From Corella eumyota (taxonomy: Eukaryota; Chordata; Ascidiacea; Phlebobranchia; Corellidae), in assembly GCA_963082875.1 (NCBI GenBank), contig OY720097.1:15570501-15634500 (forward strand): a stretch of DNA of 64,000 nucleotides. Direction: 5' to 3'. The notes under the pieces are model-generated. The model had not been told where the DNA came from and ran no database searches. It saw only the letters and a program-made list of their open reading frames with translations. The translations under genes and the position numbers were made by a program. Shown here one piece after another: positions 45,408 to 58,199 of this stretch. Within the stretch, counting starts at the first letter, position 1. Every line of letters starts with the position of its first letter.

Positions 45408-47977
45408 TTATTTATCACTTGCAATGTCAATTAAAGGTAAGTTTGATTCATTGGAATGAATGCTTTTCTTCTTGAAACCGTTATTATTATTTTTGCTTTT
45501 AAGTTTAGAAATCCTTTTCGATAAAACAATCACACACACTGCAAGGATTATACATAATATACCCAACAAGCCAGTAAAACAAGCAAATAAAAAACTAGTT
45601 GAGTCGTTTTCAATATTAGTATTTTGAGGTTCCCCAGCCATTAAAGGTGCAGGCAATAACATTTGGCTAGGTTCGTTTGTATCTGTGTTTAGAACTATTT
45701 CATTTCTTGTTATGACTTCTTTTTCTTTGTGTACAAGTTTTGGGTTGGTGTACAACGAAACGTCTTCATCGTCGCCTGGCAAATTACCAACGTCATTTAC
45801 ATATGGGTAGTTGCTAGCGTCATCCCCGCTTCCGTCGTGTTCATCATATTCCGTGTTTGTTGAACCTTCTTGAATACCCGACCCCAAATCGTGCGAACTC
45901 ATTTCTAAAATAAATATTTAAATTTTAAATTAATTTAAATTGCTTTTGTGATTTTACAAAATTTTAATTCTGTTATTTAAACAATGATCTAAATATAGAC
46001 GGACTATGCCTGATAACGAGCTTTTGTATTAAAATTTACATACACTTTAATGCTTGTGTATAGTGACAACGCGTGATAGTGTTATACATTTGCATAATTT
46101 AGCAATATACCTTGAAATTTTTCAAACGTGATTTGATGGTAAGGTGGCGTATGTAACTTTGCACACCGGTAATCTTCTGGTATATTCATTGTCTTGCAGC
46201 TAGCTACAACATATCTTTCATTTGGTCCGAACAAATCTGGAAAACACCACGAGCACGGCTGACAAGTTCCTTTTATATCATCCCAATAATACCCTAACAA
46301 GTAAATAAAAAGTGAAAGCTTGTTCAATGGAAATATGAAACTAGTGTCAAATAATACAAGTTCCTTATACACTGTTTTTTAAATAAAATATGATATCTTC
46401 GTTAAGTAATTAAGATATACCTTTATGGCAACTTCCGCATTCTGTGTCTTCCGTTAACGTACATGGTGTAATAACGTTTCTATTTGGCCCACAACTTTTA
46501 CACGAATAGCAAAATTTATGACGACCCCAACCGCTTTGAAATGTCGTTCCCTCTCTGCAAGGGGCACATACAGTGTCAGAACTTTTCGTACATTGCGTCA
46601 CCATACCATAGCGTTTTGGACAAATACTGCATGGCTGACAAGACCTTGGTTGACTAGAATCCGAATAAAATCGAGATGGACAGATTGTAAAACATTCCTA
46701 AATACAAAAATGTATTTAATTTTAATTATTTATCGGGCAATATCAGGTTGTTTGATCAACTGTATATGCTGCTAGTTAGTAATAGGATTGTACCGCTTGT
46801 GATGCAACATTATTTATTTGTCTAATATTGTAACAAAAGCACTAAAACAGATTAATATTGTAAATAAATATTTGGTTGCTCTGCATTTTGCTTTGTATCC
46901 CAATTTTACGTAAACAAACAATGTTTTATAATATTTTAATTGTGGTGCAACACAAAATAGGGAACAGCTAAATATAGAAATGACTTTCGGTTGCTTTATT
47001 AATTTGCGTATCAATATTAACCTAATCACGTAGGGATGGTCTGATTTAAATAATACCTTATTTTGCAAACTATTTTGGATATCAACTTAATTTATAGTGA
47101 AAAGGGGGTGGGGCAATCTAAATTTACTATGGCAAACAATACGTCGACGTCACTGTATTTGCGTAACCTTTTGTCAAGCACAACGTGATACGTCAATGCC
47201 GTACTAAAATTAAAGTCATTTATTTATATTCACTTGACCCCGCAGTAGGGATAAAGTCATAGTTTTGGTTTACTTGTTAAATAGCAAATTTTTTTAACAT
47301 TTCTCCACACATTGCTTATTTACAGATAACATCATCTTTTTAAAATATCAATGACGATAACAACGATTTGAAGGCATGTTACAGGCATATTAACAAGCTG
47401 AATTAATATTTTACAACCAGCGTGAGAACTACGTATTTCTTATAAGCGATGTTATCATACATGTAAAGTAAAACGTACATTCAAACTTAATAAGCATTAA
47501 AAATAATTTTATTTAAAAACTTAAAAAAAAATTTAAAAAATTTAAAACTTTTTAAAATTTTGATTATTTTAATGTAAATATTAGACCTTGTATGTTTTTT
47601 AGGTATCCAAAGCGTAAATACTTAATAGCAATTTTTTTTAAAGTTGTGGGTAATGACAGACGAATGTCACACCAAAATAATGATGCAACGCAGACTGTCT
47701 AACTTTCTTACGATTAAAGTTAACCTTTATAAACTTTAGGTTTATTTATTGATAATAAATTTTAAGTTTTTTTAATAAATGTTTATTTCAATAGTTATAC
47801 TAACCTATAGATTAAAAAATTATGCCTACTTTTAATTAAATTTTTTCTTTGGGCTTATTTAGACAAACTATATATAACAGTCTTATATTAAAAATTAAAA
47901 ATATTTTTAACTTTTTTTACCTGTATACAAACTATTATAAGTCCCAAGGTAATAAAACAAATCCTGATATTTAACAT
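45408..47977 (-). CDS. TNF-receptor-superfamily protein, type I, no death domain
   Basis: Four exons, 5' to 3': 47921-47977, 46421-46697, 46111-46293, 45408-45904, giving 337 residues. Exon 1 encodes a signal peptide (MLNIRICFITLGLIIVCIQ). Three cysteine-rich repeats follow: about 20-63 (CQPCSICPKR then SSDTVC), 65-110 (FCYSCKSCGPN then TEDTECGSC) and 112-160 (CQPCSWCFPD then YRC). An acidic Ser/Thr/Gly/Asp-rich stalk of about 110 residues contains GSGIQEGS and DGSGDDAS. The TM helix is about 276-299 (LFACFTGLLGILCIILAVCV). The cytosolic tail is only about 38 residues, Lys/Asn-rich, with no death domain and no clear TRAF-binding motif. The ligand cannot be inferred. The gene is divergent from the aminotransferase gene across 2.2 kb. 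Confidence 0.87.
46698..47920 (-). other. TNFR-like gene intron 1
   Basis: A 1.2-kb intron between the signal-peptide exon and the first cysteine-rich exon. AT-rich, without a convincing frame or repeat. Confidence 0.5.
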
Positions 47978-50200
47978 ATTACTTCTTTTACAGCGAACTG
48001 TGATTTAATTCTTAAACTTTTCGTTCGCTTATATTAATAAGAACCTTATGGGTATTCCCCTTAACCTCTTCCTTTTTCTTTTTTTTATCACGCGCTAATT
48101 TTTTTTGCCGTGTTTCTTTCAAATAGGCCTGGTGATATTAAAGTTAAACTGTTTTATTAAATAATATTACTCACAAATATTAAGACTTATTTTTGTTTTA
48201 AATAAAATTTTAACTTATAAATCCTTTTTTGACTGGTTTATGGCAACTTAAACTCTAAAAGTGACTATTATCAATTCTTAATTTTTTTTATCAATTCCTA
48301 ATTTTGAAAAAAATGAATATTATCAATTCTTAATTTTTTACTTGTCTCTTAACCTAACTATAAAAAATTGCCCTTTTTAAACAATAAGGTGGCAACATTT
48401 TACCTGTTATTAAATGGATAAATCAGGTAATTATGTATTTATTGTGGTTGTTATGTAACGATTTTCAAATATGTAAATAAATAAAAATAAATTCACATAG
48501 TTTATAACTCTAGCTTTAATGCTAGTCCCAGTGTAAGCTACATATCGCAACATTGGAAATTGCAGTTTGGTAAACAAGATATTTTATTGTTTTGGTCGTG
48601 ACATTATTCCTCTTGATAATATTTAGTCTGTTACGGAGATAAGCATAACAACTACGTCATTTAATATGGGAGAAATTTTATATACTTAAGTTTATTTTTT
48701 GCTTGGTAAATCTGCTAAGAAAGCGAATTTTCTTAACAAATATTTATTTTAGTATTCTTTTTCTTGTAGTAAAAAGGTAATGTCAAACCATTTTTTGATA
48801 CTTTAAATGAGCTATTAAATTAAATTTTATTATAATCATCACAAGGTTTAAAAGTGAGCAACTTTTTAACAATATGATTTCTGTTTACTACAACTTGTTC
48901 TCTATATAAATCCAATAGATTATATCGTACGTAGTCTTTTTAGTTAATAACACAGGTTTATCTTACGATGGATATCATGCGATTATCTTAGATTCCCATT
49001 TTCAGCAAAAACAAAAAAAACATTGAATAGTAATATAAAAACAAATTAAAAAAATATAAATACTATCTCATTTTTGATATAAATTAAATTTTTTTAAATA
49101 CTATCTAATTTTTGGTATAAATTATTGTACTTTTTATAAAACAACATTAAATATTTTGTCAAAGTTATACCATAAAATTTATTTGGTTTCAGCTTGGGTA
49201 GAAGTGACCTGGTCTAAGGTAGTATATTTTTCAATCCTTCCTAACACTTGCATCTAAAAAAACAATCTCTTTTTCTATTATTAGCTTATTAATACCGTTT
49301 CTTTATTTTTAAAAATATGGTAACTGCAATTTAAATGTTTTTACAATTGCTGTAATTATTAAACAAAATTATTTTTATAAAATAAAAAATAATTGCTTTT
49401 GTGAATTAAAAGATTATTATGCAAAAGCTATTGCTAGAAGGTTTATTCGTACATTGTACTGAACTCCTAACAAATTAATTTCTAAAAATGTTTAAAAATT
49501 AGGCTTAAAGCTGGTTTTAATTTATTGTTTAACTAATTTTCATGTTTTAGTTATACTTAAGTTAGTTTAACTCGATTTAATAAATATGACAACCCTGCAA
49601 ATTAATAGGGGCATTCCCAATTTTGATCTTCAATGCTTGTTTTTAATTTCAAGTTTCTGCCACTAAAACATTAAAATATTTTTTTTAAAACTGTAATTAG
49701 TATTTTTGCTTGGTAGATGTTTTGTTTTTAACAACAAGTTAAGAAGCCAAAAAATGGGTAAAAGGCAAATGAGTTAAAATTATCACCTTATATTTTTCAT
49801 TTTAGATAGCCTTCATTCATTATTTCATGTGATGTTTGTGTAACACAATCACATTAAGTGGTTAGGGTTTAAGACACTAAACAAACAAATGCATGCTAAT
49901 CAAACAACTTAAGTGTTGAACAATTAGTTACTTATTATTGCTGGATTGTAATGTACACTTGTCTGCTTATATATTTTACAAGGATTTTTATAAAAGTAAC
50001 TATTTTGATCATATAGGAATGTTTAATTTGAACTTTTTATTTAAACGTAAAAGTTGAAACAACTATTTAATTACATACTTTGTTCGGATTTTAACTAATG
50101 CTGGTTGTGTCGAAATTTATTTTAGATTCATTTTTAAATAGGGATACTGATACTATAGTGGTATTTTTTTAATTTATTTAAAAATTAAAAAAAAGAAAAA
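47978..50200. other. Intergenic, divergent TNFR-like / aminotransferase
   Basis: 2.2 kb, very AT-rich. Short imperfect repeats of TATCAATTCTTAATTTTTT occur near 48267-48340, and a duplicated TACTATCTNATTTTTG motif near 49060-49120. I see no coding sequence or RNA gene. Confidence 0.5.
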
Positions 50201-52968
50201 ATGTTAAAACCAGGTTCTGAAGAAATTCGAAAATTGTTTCGACAGGAGAAGGGAAATGCAATGGTAAATCATGGAAGCTATGGTTTGGTACCTGTCCCTG
50301 TTGCAGAATACAGAATAGAGTAAATAATCTGTTTTAAATTACCTACAAGACTTTTAAATATTTTATTACCTACATTTTAAATGTGTACAACTAGTTATAG
50401 TTTTGGATGCTGTTATTTCTTTATTTTTACTAGTCATTGATTGTGTTTATGTTTAAATTAACCTGCTTCAAATAATATGATTTAAAATAATTTTGAAATA
50501 TTTTGGGTGAAAATATTATTTGTTATTGCATATAAGTTCATGTAAAAAAATAATTGTACACACAGGGTATTGGCGGATCAAGACAAATATCCTGACATTT
50601 GGTTTAGAAGAAAATACCAAAAGTACTTTGCTGAATCTATTTATGCAGCAGCTAAGTTTATTAAGGGAGATCCAAATGACACTTTCATTATGGATAACGC
50701 TACCACTGGTAAATGGCAGTAAAAAACTCTTGTTTTTCATTAGACTTGTTCTGATTTTAATTTTTCGTCATATTTGTATTTAACTTCTGTAAACTTGGTT
50801 TTATTTGTAGGAACAAATACCGTGTTAAAGAATTTAAAATGGGGGAAAGATGATGCAATATTAATGACAACACATACATATTTAGCTGTGAAAAATACTA
50901 TTGACCAACTTAAAAATGATTTTGGTAAGTGGCATCAATGTAACTATTATTGAGCTATGAAGTTTTTAAGAAATGGTAAATTTTTTAAATAACTCAACGG
51001 TATTTTTCAATTTGTCAAAAGTATTTTGTAATTTTTATCATAAATTTGTAAAAATAATTTTTTATTTATAGATGTAAAATTATCTCTATTTAAACATATG
51101 TTGTTTAGGTATCAGCATTGTTTCCATAGATATTCCGGTACCAATCAAGGCTGAAGAGGAAATAATTAATCTGTACAAGGAAAGTTTGGCCAAACACCCC
51201 AACATTAAACTAGCTGTAATTGGTATGAAAAATAACTGCATATAATTTTTGCTCTAAATTTTTTTATAAATGTCATTTATTATAAAAGTATTTAAATACA
51301 ACTGTATTGACAATAATTTACTTCATAAATAACAACAATTTAAGGCATTTATAATAAAATTTATTTTATTGTAATTCAGATCATATAACCAGCCCTTCTG
51401 CAATTGTGTTACCTGTAAAAAGATTGGTAGAAGTTTGTCAGGACTTTAAAGTTCTTACTTTTATTGATGGGGCCCATGTTCCTGGTCAAATAGATATTGA
51501 TATTATGGATATTAATGCTGATTTTTATGTTGGTAAGCCACATTATGGCATTTGATTTAAATAGCCTGAGGTGTACAATTCTCCATTATATTTTATTTAA
51601 AAATAGTTTAAATTTTTCTATTTTAAATAAGGTATTATAATTATTATTTTTAAACGGAAATTATTCATTCAACTTTTACAAAAAAGGAAACTTTCACAAA
51701 TGGTGTTATGCCTCTCGTGGATGTGCATTTCTATGGATTGCTCCAGCTTTTAGTGGAAAAATATTTCCACTTATCACCTCAAACCACATAAAGTTTTTTC
51801 ATGAAAGGTTTGGTTACATGGGAACTAGAGACACAAGTCCTTATTTCACATTGCCAAAAGCTATTGAGTTTCACCAAGAGATAATTGGAGGATTTGTGAG
51901 TTATAATGATTTGTTTAGTTTAAGCTCATTAAAAAAGATTTGTTCAAATGCTTAATTTATTTATGTATTGACAAATTTTTTTTTACACATCATGATATTA
52001 GTTTTTAAAAAGAAAAATCTAAACTTATTTAATATTTGGTTTTAATTCTTGCAACAAATATTCATTACAATGTGTAAAAAATATTAGTAACCATTAAATA
52101 GTTCCTTTTTTGTGTACTTGTTTTTATCATTTTGGTAAAGATAAGTTAAAACAACAACTAAGTGAATAAAAGTAAAAATAAAACAGGTTGGGTATGAAAA
52201 GCAAATTTAATTTTTTTTTCTTAAATTTTATCACTGTTTTTTATAGAAAGTACAACAGGAATATGCTGATAAGATGTTGACATGGGCTCAAGAAATGCTA
52301 GCAAAAGCATTTAAGACAAGTATACTAGACATACCTCATCACATGAGAGCCCCTTATATGGCTTGTGTATTACTTCCTCCGTTACCCAAACAAGATGAGT
52401 AAGTACTTTAAATAAGGAAATTTTTGTTTACAAACACAAACAGCACACTGTAAATTATTTAAGTGTTTTTTTGCTATTTAATCAACTAAAAAAGTTTAAC
52501 AGCGGCATAACATATATGCCACTAATACTTAAAAAGATTGTATGAAACTGATTACATTTTTTAATCTTAATTAATGACTGGCAAATTACATAAAGTTGTA
52601 TATTTTTAAATAAATTTATTTTGTTTTGCCAATTGTGCATTTTGGATGTTTTATTTTTTAAACTTTTGTGCGTTTTGGATGTTTTATTTTTTTAAACTTT
52701 TATGGTGTCAGTTTACATTACACTTTTTTTATTTTTAAATAAAGTGTATAAGCTAGCAGTCTAATCATAAAAACGTGTAACTGTTTTTAACAGTGAGACG
52801 AATGATACTCAACTTATTCTGAAGATGATTGACTTGTACAAAGTGGTTGTTGCTTTTCCTTCTTTTAATGACAAGAAATGGATCAGAATAAGCTGTAATG
52901 TATATAACGTTGAAGAAGATTATATACAATTAAAAAATGCAATCGTTGACTTATGTCAGGTCAAGTAA
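50201..52968 (+). CDS. Class V PLP-dependent aminotransferase-like enzyme (isopenicillin-N-epimerase / cysteine-lyase type)
   Basis: Eight exons (50201-50319, 50566-50708, 50811-50924, 51109-51222, 51380-51532, 51687-51895, 52247-52398, 52794-52968) give 392 residues. Hallmarks of the fold: VNHGSYGLVPVPV near the start, IMDNATTGTNTVLKNL, FIDGAHVPGQIDIDI (Asp binding the PLP pyridine nitrogen, followed by Ala-His), and NFHKW with the Schiff-base Lys at about 219. FGYMGTRDTSPYFTLPKAIEF and a C-terminal small domain ending RISCNVYNVEEDY complete it. The NATTG and GTRD-(T/P) pattern fits the isopenicillin-N-epimerase-like / L-cysteine desulfhydrase-like group rather than NFS1 or kynureninase. Probably cytosolic: no targeting peptide seen. 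The true substrate in animals is unknown to me. Confidence 0.88.
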
Positions 52969-54160
52969 TTTTTAGATATCAAAGCCAATGTAAGTACTAA
53001 TGTACAACTTCTGTAGTTTAATTATTTCTGTACATATTTTATTAAACCTGTAACTTTATACAACATTTTAGACATCAACCTAGTATTACATATATTTTAA
53101 TCATTTTTATTATGTTTTATCTAATTGTGTTTTATAATTATATATATATATCTGTAGTTTTATTAAGAGTTCTGGTAGTAAAGTGATTTAAAGTAGAGTG
53201 TCAATTTTGGACTAATGTGTAACTACTTAATTAACAGCTATTAAAAAAAAACTTTTTATAAATGTATATTTTAAAATACTTCTATATGCATGCATGTAGA
53301 TTATGTTAGTTTTATTAATCTATGATTTACCTATTTTTTGATCATTGATTTCTGTTATTATTTAAATATATTAAGATATATTAAGATATACAATAATAAT
53401 GATTATAACTAATATGAGGATGATTAGAATTGCCCACATCTTGCAGTTCTTCCACCAATATTTTCTCCCTTTTTTACAAGTTTTACATTCAACAATGCAT
53501 CAAAGTACAATAAGGTAGATATATGTAATGCTCCTACTTAACTATTGACATTTTTTAACCTAACAAATAACTGCTTTAGGCGCGGTAGATTTAATTAAAA
53601 GTGCAATATTTGAACTTTCCTTAATATTTAAAAACATAAATATATTTTGAAGTTCTTTTAGATTAACGTACATGACAACATAAAAAAAGAAACATATTCG
53701 TGAATAAAATTAGAGGTAACGCATTTTTATAATTTACTTTTAAAAAATTAAAAAAAAACGATATCATTTAAGAAGGTATGACTATTTGATTTGCATAAGT
53801 TATTTAATATTTTTAAAATAACCATACGCATAAAGAAATTTTTGTTGAAATATAATAGTTTTTATATTGTATTTATTTTGATTGCAATTATATTGACTTT
53901 TTAAATAGTCACTAAATAAACTGATCTGTTAAAGGACTATAACAAGGTTTAAATCGAAATAAATTAAACTTTTTTTTATGTACTACGTATATTTGATGTC
54001 GATCGCGCGACCATTTAAAGTAGGTACTGACTACTGTATTAATATAGAAAAGAAATATACATATTTAATTTTTTTTAATAAAAAATGGTTTTAGATTCTT
54101 ATTTTCAAAATGTTATTACCCTATATTAATTTTTTTAAAAGTTATGCACGTTTTTAAAAA
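52969..54160. other. Aminotransferase 3' region and AT-rich intergenic DNA
   Basis: ATTAAA near 53040 may serve as the poly(A) signal. Short tandem motifs occur (TTAAGATATA twice near 53378; TATATATATA near 53142). No coding sequence seen. Confidence 0.45.
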
Positions 54161-57100
54161 AAAGTTATGTGAGTTGACTTGTGAATTATAAAAAAAAAAA
54201 AAATTTATTTGCCTAACATCAATCTTTAAATTTGAATAAATAAACAAGCATTTAAATAAAATAAACAAACAAATTTCATTTTTTAACCCACTTTTAATTG
54301 GTTACTATCATAATTTACATGTGACCAAGATTTGAAAACTTAATGAAGCCTTTGAATTTTAATAAAAAAACACCTATTAATTAGTAATTAGTAATAACAC
54401 AATCTGATAATAAACAACATACTAAAATTTCAAAACTGTATATGTTCGAAAACAAAAGTTATTTTAACTCAAAATTTACAGCTTATAAGACACTTGAAAA
54501 TATTAATAATAATAATAATAACTAGATTTATTTGATAAATAAAATATGGTTCGAAATTATTTGATTATTTTTAAAATTAATATTTATTGTAAATAAATTT
54601 ATAGACAAACATTACCTATTTAAAAAGATTAACTGAACTAATTAATCAAATATTATGTATACCTTTTTTAATTATTACACTAAAAAATTAAAATTATTTC
54701 TTTGTTCTGCGCTTAAATAACAATTTTTAGTTTTTATGGAATAAACAAGGATTTAAATATGATAAATAAACGTAAATTATTTTTCTTATATGTTTTTTAA
54801 CTACTTATATTATAAAATAAATACATCATACCAAATTTTTAATGCTTAATATCGAACTTTAATTTTTAATGAACAAACCAGCATTTAAATATAACAAACA
54901 AACAAGAATTATTTTTTAATTCATTTTCGAAATATAAATATTATAAGATATAACCGACCAAACTTTAAAAACCTAATAACAATCTTTAAATTTAAATAAA
55001 CAAACACCTATAATTAGTAATTAGTGACAAAAATTAGAATTTTAATTCATTTTTGAGTTACTAATATCATGATATACATTTGACAAAAATTTAAAAAATT
55101 AACAACAACTTTGAGTTTTAATAAACAAACACTTATTAATTAGTAATTAGTGATAAAAATTAAAATTCTATTTTATTTTCGAGTTACTAATATCATGATA
55201 TACAATTGACCAAGATTTAAAAAATTAACAACAACCGTTAAATTTTAATAAACAAACACCTATTAATTAGTAATAAAAATAAAAATTTTAATTCATTTTT
55301 GAGTTACTAATATCATGATATGCAATTGACCAAGATTTAAAAAATTAACAACAACCTTTAAATTTTAATAAACAAACACCTATTAGTTAGTAATTAGTAA
55401 TAAAAATTAAAATATTAATTCATTTTTGAGTTAGTAATATCATAATATACAATTGACCAAGATTTAAAAAATTAATAACAACCTTTAAATTTTAATAAAC
55501 AAACACCTATTAATTAGTAATTAGTGATAATTAAATGTCGTAAATAGGAGGTTTGCAATTCGTTGGGATAATAACAAACATACTAAAAATTTAGACATTT
55601 TAGTTTTAAAGAACAAAAGTTATCGTCTTACAAAATTCTGACTAGAAAGAATAAAAACAATAACTAGATTTATTTGATAAATAATATATGGTTCGAAATT
55701 ATTTGATTATTTTTAACATAAAATTTTATAAATATAAAATATATGCATAAACATTAACCAAGAATATTACATACCTTTGATTTTTAATAAACAAACCAGC
55801 ATTTAAATATGACAAACAAACAAGAATAATTTTTTAATTCATTTTTAAATTATAAATATAATAAGATATAACCGATCAAAATTTAAAAACCTAATAACAA
55901 CCTTTAAATTTTAATAAAAAAACACCTATTAATTAGTAATTAGTGACATTTAAGTGACGTAAATAGGAGGTTTCAATTCGTTAGGATAATAACCAACATA
56001 CTAAAAATTTAGAACTTTTAGTTTTAAAGAACAAAAGTTATCATCTTTCAAAATTCGAGCAAATAAGAATAAAAACAACTAGATTTATTTGATAAATAAA
56101 ATATGGTTCGAAATTATTTGATTATTTTTAACATAAAATTTTATAAATAAAAAATATATGCATAAACATTAACTAAGAATATTACATACCTTTGATTTTT
56201 AATTTACAAACCAGCATTTAATATAACAAACAAACAAGAATTATTTTTTAATTATCTTCAAATTTTAAATATAATAAGATATAACCGACCAAAATTTAAA
56301 AACCTAATATCAATCAAACAAACACCTATTAATTAGTAATTAGTGATAATTCAATTTCGTAAATAGGAGATTTGCGATTTGTTGGGATAATAACAAACAT
56401 ACTAAAAATTTAGACATCTTAGTTTTAAAGAACAAAAGTTATCGTTTTTCAAAATTTTGACTAGAAAGAATAAAAACAATAACTAGATTTATTTGATAAA
56501 TAAAATAGGGTTCGAAATTATTTGATTATTTTTAACATAATTTTTTCTAAATAAAAAAAGATATGCATAAACATTAACTAAGAATAATACATACCTTTGA
56601 TTTTTAATAAACAAACAAGCATGTATATATATTATACAAACAAAAACTAATAATTAACCCAGTTTTAAGTCGGTAATATTAGGATATAAATTATAGTAAA
56701 TTTTAAATTCCTACAATTGATTTTTGATTTTTATTAAATAAATAAGCATTAAATTTAAATATGATAAATAAACAAAAATTATTTTTGAAATATGTTTTTT
56801 AACTACCTATATTATAAAATACATCATACCAAATATTTAATGCTTAATATCAAACTTTAAATTTTAATGAACAAACCAGCATTTAAATATAACAAACAAA
56901 CAAGAATTATTTTTTAATTCATTTTCGAATTATAAATATTATAAGATATAACCGACCAAAATTTAAAAACCTAATAACAATCTTTAAATTTGAATAAACA
57001 AACACCTATTAATTAGTGATTAGTGACAAAAATTAAAATTTTAATTCATTTTTGAGTTACTATTATCATGATATACAATTGACAAAAATTTTAAAAATTA

Positions 57101-57350
57101 ACAACAACCTTTGAATTTTAATAAACAAACACTTACTAATTAATAATTAGTGATAAAAATTAAAATTCTATTTTATTTTTGAGTTACTAATATCATGATA
57201 TACAAATGGCTAAGATTTAAAAAATAAAAAACAAACTTTAAATTTTAATAAATAAACACCTATTAATTAGTAATTAGTGATAATTAAATGTTGTAAATAG
57301 GAGAATGAAAACACAATCTAATAATAAACAACATACTAAAATTTCAAAAC
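54160..57350. repeat. AT-rich satellite-like region, mixed ~120-127 bp and ~400 bp units
   Basis: Two interleaved repeat types. The short unit, about 120-127 bp, is tandem from about 54980 to 55530 and again from about 56990 to 57290. It is marked by AACAAACACCTATTAATTAG and by CTAATATCATGATATAC, the latter at about 55061, 55187, 55307 and 55434. The longer unit, about 400-420 bp, is marked by GTAAATAGGAG, AACATACTAAAA and TAGATTTATTTGATAAATAA; it recurs around 55540, 55960 and 56360, with related partial copies near 54400 and 57300. A larger block (about 54780-55060) reappears near 56790-57070, about 2 kb apart. No open frame is shared by the units. Confidence 0.8.
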
Positions 57351-57460
57351 TGTAAATGTTCACAAACAAAAGTTATGTTAACTCAAAATTTACAGCTTAT
57401 AAGACACTGGAAAAGATTAATAATAATATTAATAATAATAATAATAATGACAATAACAAT

Positions 57461-57545
57461 ATGTTTCGAAATCTAAGATTTCGAAACCATAATAATAAAT
57501 ACACTGACAATAACAATATGTTTCGAAATCTAAGATTTCGAACCA
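57461..57545. repeat. Twin palindromes in a 57-bp direct repeat
   Basis: TTTCGAAATCTAAGATTTCG plus AAA at 57464-57486 is a perfect inverted repeat with 10-bp arms and a 3-bp loop. It recurs at 57521 with one arm a base shorter, each copy preceded by GACAATAACAATATG, within an (AAT)n-rich stretch. Confidence 0.75.
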
Positions 57546-57827
57546 TAATAAGGGTTCAATAGTAAATTAAAATAAAAAAATAATTAAATTAAAAAATTGT
57601 TTTACAGTTAAATTAAAAAAAATGATTTCAAAACATATTTAAGTTTTAAAAACTATTTTTTTGTTATCTTAAAGTTAACTGAATTTTTAACATTCAGTTA
57701 AATACATAATTTAGCATTTTTTTTTAAACTAAAAAAGTTAAAAATTAAATAGATATTTATTTTTAAATTTAAGAAATTTAAATGATTGTTTGATGTGTTC
57801 GATAGTGTATCAAGTTTAAGAGCTTTA

Positions 57828-57980
57828 AAGTATTTGATTTAGTATGGGAATCTAAATAAATACATCCCAAAAAATAAATATTTATGTAGTAATAAAAAAA
57901 AAAAGTATTTGATTTAGTATGGGAATCTAAATAAATACATCCCAAAAAATAAATATTTATGTAAAATAAATATTTATGTA
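57828..57980. repeat. Tandem duplication of about 74 bp
   Basis: The sequence beginning AAAGTATTTGATTTAG at 57828 is repeated starting at 57902, nearly identical through AATAAATATTTATGTA, separated by an A-run. A further small internal repeat of AAAATAAATATTTATGTA follows. This makes a repetitive minus-strand frame that is not a gene. Confidence 0.8.
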
Positions 57981-58199
57981 GTAAAAGTAATAACAATATA
58001 TCAAAGTTGGTTAACTAATAATAATTTTTGTAAATTTTTAAGAAAACTTGAAATATTTAACTGTATTTAAATTTTTTGATTAAGACAAAAAAATAATAAC
58101 TTATTAAAAACAAAAATTTGTTACATACATTGTGATTCAATTTATATTTAAAAATGTAAAATATTAATTAACATGAAATATTATATAATCGAGGATAAA

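Noticed and set aside
46518-46775. Plus-strand frame over the TNFR cysteine-rich exon
   Set aside because: Shadow of the minus-strand exon; Arg/Thr-rich with no family resemblance.
47978-50200. A hidden gene in the 2.2-kb divergent spacer
   Set aside because: Only very short, AT-driven frames without splice-supported joins or homology.
54160-57350. CRISPR-like regular repeats
   Set aside because: The units are contiguous tandem repeats with no unique spacers, in a eukaryotic genome.
57356-57996. Short frames rich in Asn, and a repeated YYINIYFLGCIYLDSHTKS peptide
   Set aside because: They come from an (AAT)n tract and the 74-bp tandem duplication. No homology recognised.
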